DNA from: Paracentrotus lividus
Taxonomy: Eukaryota; Echinodermata; Echinoidea; Camarodonta; Echinidae
DNA: 64,000 nucleotides
Direction of reading: 5' to 3'
Assembly: GCA_940671915.1 (NCBI GenBank)
Contig: CALNVZ010000641.1
Location: 36,302,417-36,366,416 of the forward strand
Shown here: positions 61,075 through 64,000 of the stretch, piece by piece
Layout: the number at the start of each line of letters is the position of its first letter
How positions within the stretch are numbered: position 1 is the first letter of the stretch
Notes under the pieces: generated by a model
What the model was told of the DNA's origin: nothing
Database searches by the model: none
Seen by the model: the letters and a program-made list of their open reading frames with translations, nothing else
Program-made: the position numbers and the translations under genes

Positions 61075-61249
61075 TTGGTCCCCAAGATTATTTTGTAGCC
61101 ATGTCAAAGTTATTATCGTTTTTACTAGGACACGCAGTATTGCAATCTTGTTAGGGCTTGAAATACTGGGGCCCTGATTGGCTAATCGAGCAATCCTCAT
61201 CACCCGGTTCATGTTTATTCAGCACATGTGTGCCCTAAACTTTGAAGAA

Positions 61250-61345
61250 ATGAGCAAAGAAAATGGGATTCTGTTCGCATTCAAACCTAAGACCTGATTA
61301 TTATAAGATGAGAACTCTAACGACAGTTCTGAGCAATGGCAAGCC
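61250..61345 (-). mobile_element. SINE copy related to 12079-12225
   Basis: On the minus strand it reads GGTCTTAGGTTTGAATGCG (B box), then GAATCCCATTTTCTTTGCTC, the same tail as at 12202-12225. Confidence 0.65.
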
Positions 61346-61761
61346 CTTATGTTGATGTTTGTTTGTGTTTTTTTTTTATTTTTTATTTATTTTATTTTTT
61401 TTTTAATTATTTAACAAAGGCTCATGTTCAGGAACATGTACTAAGTTACGCCTTAGCTTAGATGTGTGGGTTAACTACCAGTAGCATAATGTGACACAAT
61501 CTCAAACAGTGCATACTGTAAATGAATAATTTATCAGAAATCTTGGCACTGAACCTATTAAGAATGGCCTTTGAATGAGTACAAAAGTTTTACTTATCAT
61601 AGATTATCCAGAATCCATGTGTAAGGAACATAACGTTTGTTACATTTAGCTAACCGCAGTTTAATCATAGATTTAAGCCATGGCCTAAATTCACAATGTG
61701 TGATGATTAATTTACCTCCTGGCTCCATCATGCACACTTTTTTTTCCTTTTTCTTTTTCAG

Positions 61762-61860
61762 GCAAAATGGAGATTAAGCAAGAAATGGATGTAGGTGTAT
61801 TTGAGGCTGTACATTTAGGAGATACAATGGAAGAAGACGAAAAACATTCAACTTTGGAAG
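61762..61860 (+). CDS. Second copy of the zinc-finger 5' exon
   Basis: The acceptor is TTTTCAG/GCAAA, with ATG at 61767. It encodes MEIKQEMDVGVFEAVHLGDT, then MEEDEKHSTLEG, with phase-1 donor GGAAG/gtgtgt. It is clearly paralogous to 39357-39449 and probably opens a second zinc-finger unit lying mostly beyond the right edge. Confidence 0.75.
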
Positions 61861-62402
61861 GTGTGTGATGAATTCAAACATTATATTCTGATTTCCATTG
61901 TTATTATTCCATTCATTCATTTATATTTATTTCCATTTCCATAGAAATACATACAATGTATAACATAAAAACATTCAGTGTCCATTACATATAAATATGA
62001 ACTCACGAAGTATAATCCGGTATATCATATTCATAACCAAATCAAAATGGAAATGAGAAAAAGGGAAAATTAAAAAAAAATTTTAAAAGCTGGAAAGGCT
62101 TTGTCAAGTAAGTTATCTCATTAATGTAGTTTCATTTCATCTAATAATGTAGTTGGTTACTTAGATGTATAATTGTTTGTTGGTTTTATTATAATTTTTG
62201 CACTTCATTTCTAATTAATATAAACTGAGTTTTTGACGTTTTTTTTTTGTCCAAAGGACATGAATGATAAATTTGTTTGCTGGATATTAATAAGCTCATA
62301 CGACTGAGCCCGAATACATTCAAGCTAAGGTCTAAGGGAAATGCATGCTATAGCCAAATCGGCTTGTCTCCAACAGGTTAACAATAGAAATGGTATTGAT
62401 AC
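61861..62402. other. Intron-like sequence
   Basis: AT-rich, resembling in places the intron after 39449 (shared AAAGGACATGAATGATAAxTTTG, GATATTAATAA words). No exon. Confidence 0.55.
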
Positions 62403-62408
62403 GCTCTG

Positions 62409-63172
62409 CAGACCTCCCAACCTTTCCGCTTTTGGCGGAAAGATTACGCTTTTTTTAAGTGTTTACGATTTTCCGCTTTCGTCTATTAATTTTCCGGGAA
62501 AAAACATTCAGATTCAATTGGCATTCCATACAATGTGAAATGCCGATTTTGACCTTTTCCCAGGCTTTTTATGAAAAATGATCGCTTGTGCAATTAAGTT
62601 TGTGTTTATCGGTGCTTGAAATTAGTTTAAAAAGACTTGATACAAGTCTAGCGTGAATGGAAATCTTAAAATCCCTAGCCCTGCGTGCGATGATTTCAAG
62701 ACTGCAGGATATAGGCCTAGGGCAATTCTAGCTGTCTCTCAGCCCGCTAGTCCCCCATGATTGAGAGCTCAGTTTTCCATGGCAGTACGACCGGCGGGAA
62801 TCAAGATCATGGATTATTTTTGAGTCATTTCTTTCTGGATTATTTTGGATATTATCATGCCTTGGAATTGCTTTACAACTAAAAGAACAGCAAATGCATT
62901 GTAGCATCATTGATTCTGGTGAGGAAAAAAGATTGTCATTGTCATTGTCGATTTGAAACTGCAGACATGTTAGGGTCATTTCTAGCTTTCTCTCAGCCAA
63001 GGTAAGTGTCCCATTGCCATTAAGGAAGGCTTGGCGGCGGTATTATCTGGATCATGGATTATTTTTAGTCTCTATTTGGATATTATTATGCCTTGGGATT
63101 GCATATAGAACTAAATAGACTAGCAAATATACTGTAGATCTACTTGTAGCATCATTGATTTGGGGAAGAAAA

Positions 63173-63215
<43 letters not shown>

Positions 63216-63400
63216 GTTCTTTATTTCTGCATCAATTGTGTTCACACTTGTAACATATGATCCTTGGGTAAGTGTTGCTGAGGATGATGAGGTCAAAGGT
63301 TATATAGGGGTCAAATGACCCCGCTCGGACGGTACGCTCCCTCGTAGTCGTACAGTGCAATCTTTTTAGGATTTTCTTTGTTGAAATGTTGGGAGGTCTG
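62409..63400. mobile_element. 992-bp transposon, 13-bp inverted ends, 6-bp target duplication
   Basis: CAGACCTCCCAAC (62409-62421) and GTTGGGAGGTCTG (63388-63400) are exact inverses; GCTCTG lies directly outside each end (62403-62408, 63401-63406). Inside, a ~200-bp block (CTCTCAGCC to TTGTAGCATCATTGATT-like) occurs twice, starting near 62735 and 62988. A 36-base T-run lies at 63177-63212. No transposase frame, so it is non-autonomous. Confidence 0.88.
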
Positions 63401-63459
63401 GCTCTGTGATTTTTTTTTTTTGTTTGCCGTTTGAATGCAATTGAATCTCATATTTTCAG

Positions 63460-63577
63460 GTAAATACCAACATCAGGATTATCATCAAAGAAGAAATTGA
63501 ATATAGATACAATATATGAGTGCCTTCCAAGTACGTCCGGTTTGGAGAGGGAATGGACCAGAATGTGCCTCAAAATG
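63460..63577 (+). pseudogene. Damaged second copy of zinc-finger exon 2
   Basis: The acceptor is TTTTCAG/GTAAATACC. It aligns with 40212-40331 (ACCAACATC, GGATTATCATCAA, ATATGAGTGCCTTCCAAGTA), but an extra A near its start and another inserted base near 63505 break the frame, giving an early TGA. A donor-like gtaacg follows AAAATG. It may be a true lesion or two assembly errors. Confidence 0.7.
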
Positions 63578-64000
63578 GTAACGTAGAAATTCTGCACATC
63601 TCAAAATAAAATTTTTCTTGGGCTCTTTCCAGATTCTTGCAAAAAAAAAACTCTGATGGGTCATTCCATGCCAACACACCCAATATCATTAACTCAACTA
63701 TTTCTTATTGTGATGAATCTTGGTATTCTTGACTGTTAATCTTTTGTGCAAAATGGCATTACGCCTTAATTTCAACCACTTGACTGCTGCATGGGGCTAA
63801 TTGCACAGTATGGATATGACCAGCGTTGGTGTTGGTGTGCCAAAACAGACCAAAGCTCAGACAATAGCCATGAGCATATATTATTAGTGGTCCGCGCACA
63901 GTTTACAAACGCCAAGCACGAAATATACGTGGTCTGCAGCCAAGTGGTTAACCCTTATACTTTGAAACTTGCTAGGTCAATTTCTCAAATTGAAAGAAAA
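63578..64000. other. No feature recognised
   Basis: GGGTCATTCCATGCCAA at 63658 resembles, but does not match, the GGTCCATTCCACG terminus seen at 35905. Confidence 0.5.

Overview
The window is draft eukaryotic genomic DNA from an animal with compact exons, AT-rich introns and dense small transposons. It most likely comes from a sea urchin or another echinoderm. This is inferred from the tandem KRAB-less C2H2 zinc-finger exons, a Penelope-like element, several non-LTR elements and many foldback elements; no ribosomal or mitochondrial marker is present to prove it. No bacterial, viral or CRISPR features were seen. A run of N (26238-27186) is an assembly gap.

Region 1 (1-4423): a broken RTE-like reverse transcriptase fragment on the minus strand at the left edge, then AT-rich sequence with no recognisable exon, probably an intron or upstream part of the next gene. 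Region 2 (4424-18109): fifteen consecutive plus-strand exons encoding the C-terminal tail of an unconventional myosin, best matched to myosin X (end of a PH domain, MyTH4, FERM, stop). The motor, IQ and coiled-coil exons lie outside the window. Its introns hold a ~55-bp palindromic satellite, GAT-rich simple repeats, a large foldback element, a tRNA-derived SINE, a TTAA-flanked piggyBac-type element and a small MITE. One FERM exon carries an apparent one-base deletion, and the next carries two small compensating indels.

Region 3 (18110-38900): a repeat-rich intergenic region. It holds two Penelope-like fragments with GIY-YIG endonuclease sequence (one followed by a hammerhead-ribozyme-like core), CA microsatellites, foldback elements, the gap, an AACGTT-array element (29052-30126), a possible 3.5-kb inverted-terminus element, and a 1.64-kb element (35905-37544) whose 15-bp motif recurs about every 180 bp.

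Region 4 (38900-50525): a C2H2 zinc-finger locus. Three small acidic exons with phase-1 junctions (39357, 40212, 41426) are followed by three large zinc-finger exons (42894, 46410, 48658), each with the same kind of phase-1 acceptor. Only the first large exon has its own upstream small exons, so the three may be alternative terminal exons of one gene or recent tandem duplicates. The first two end at the same kind of CAA-to-TAA change inside a former finger, with zinc-finger sequence continuing beyond the stop.

Region 5 (50526-64000): a LINE 3' fragment, a possible GC-rich first exon (52857), a set of inverted repeats around a frameshifted non-LTR retrotransposon (endonuclease, reverse transcriptase, C-terminal zinc knuckle; 54197-57760), more foldback elements, and a second copy of the acidic first exon (61762) with a damaged copy of the second (63460). 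These last two are separated by a 992-bp transposon with a clear 6-bp target duplication. A second zinc-finger unit probably continues past the right edge.
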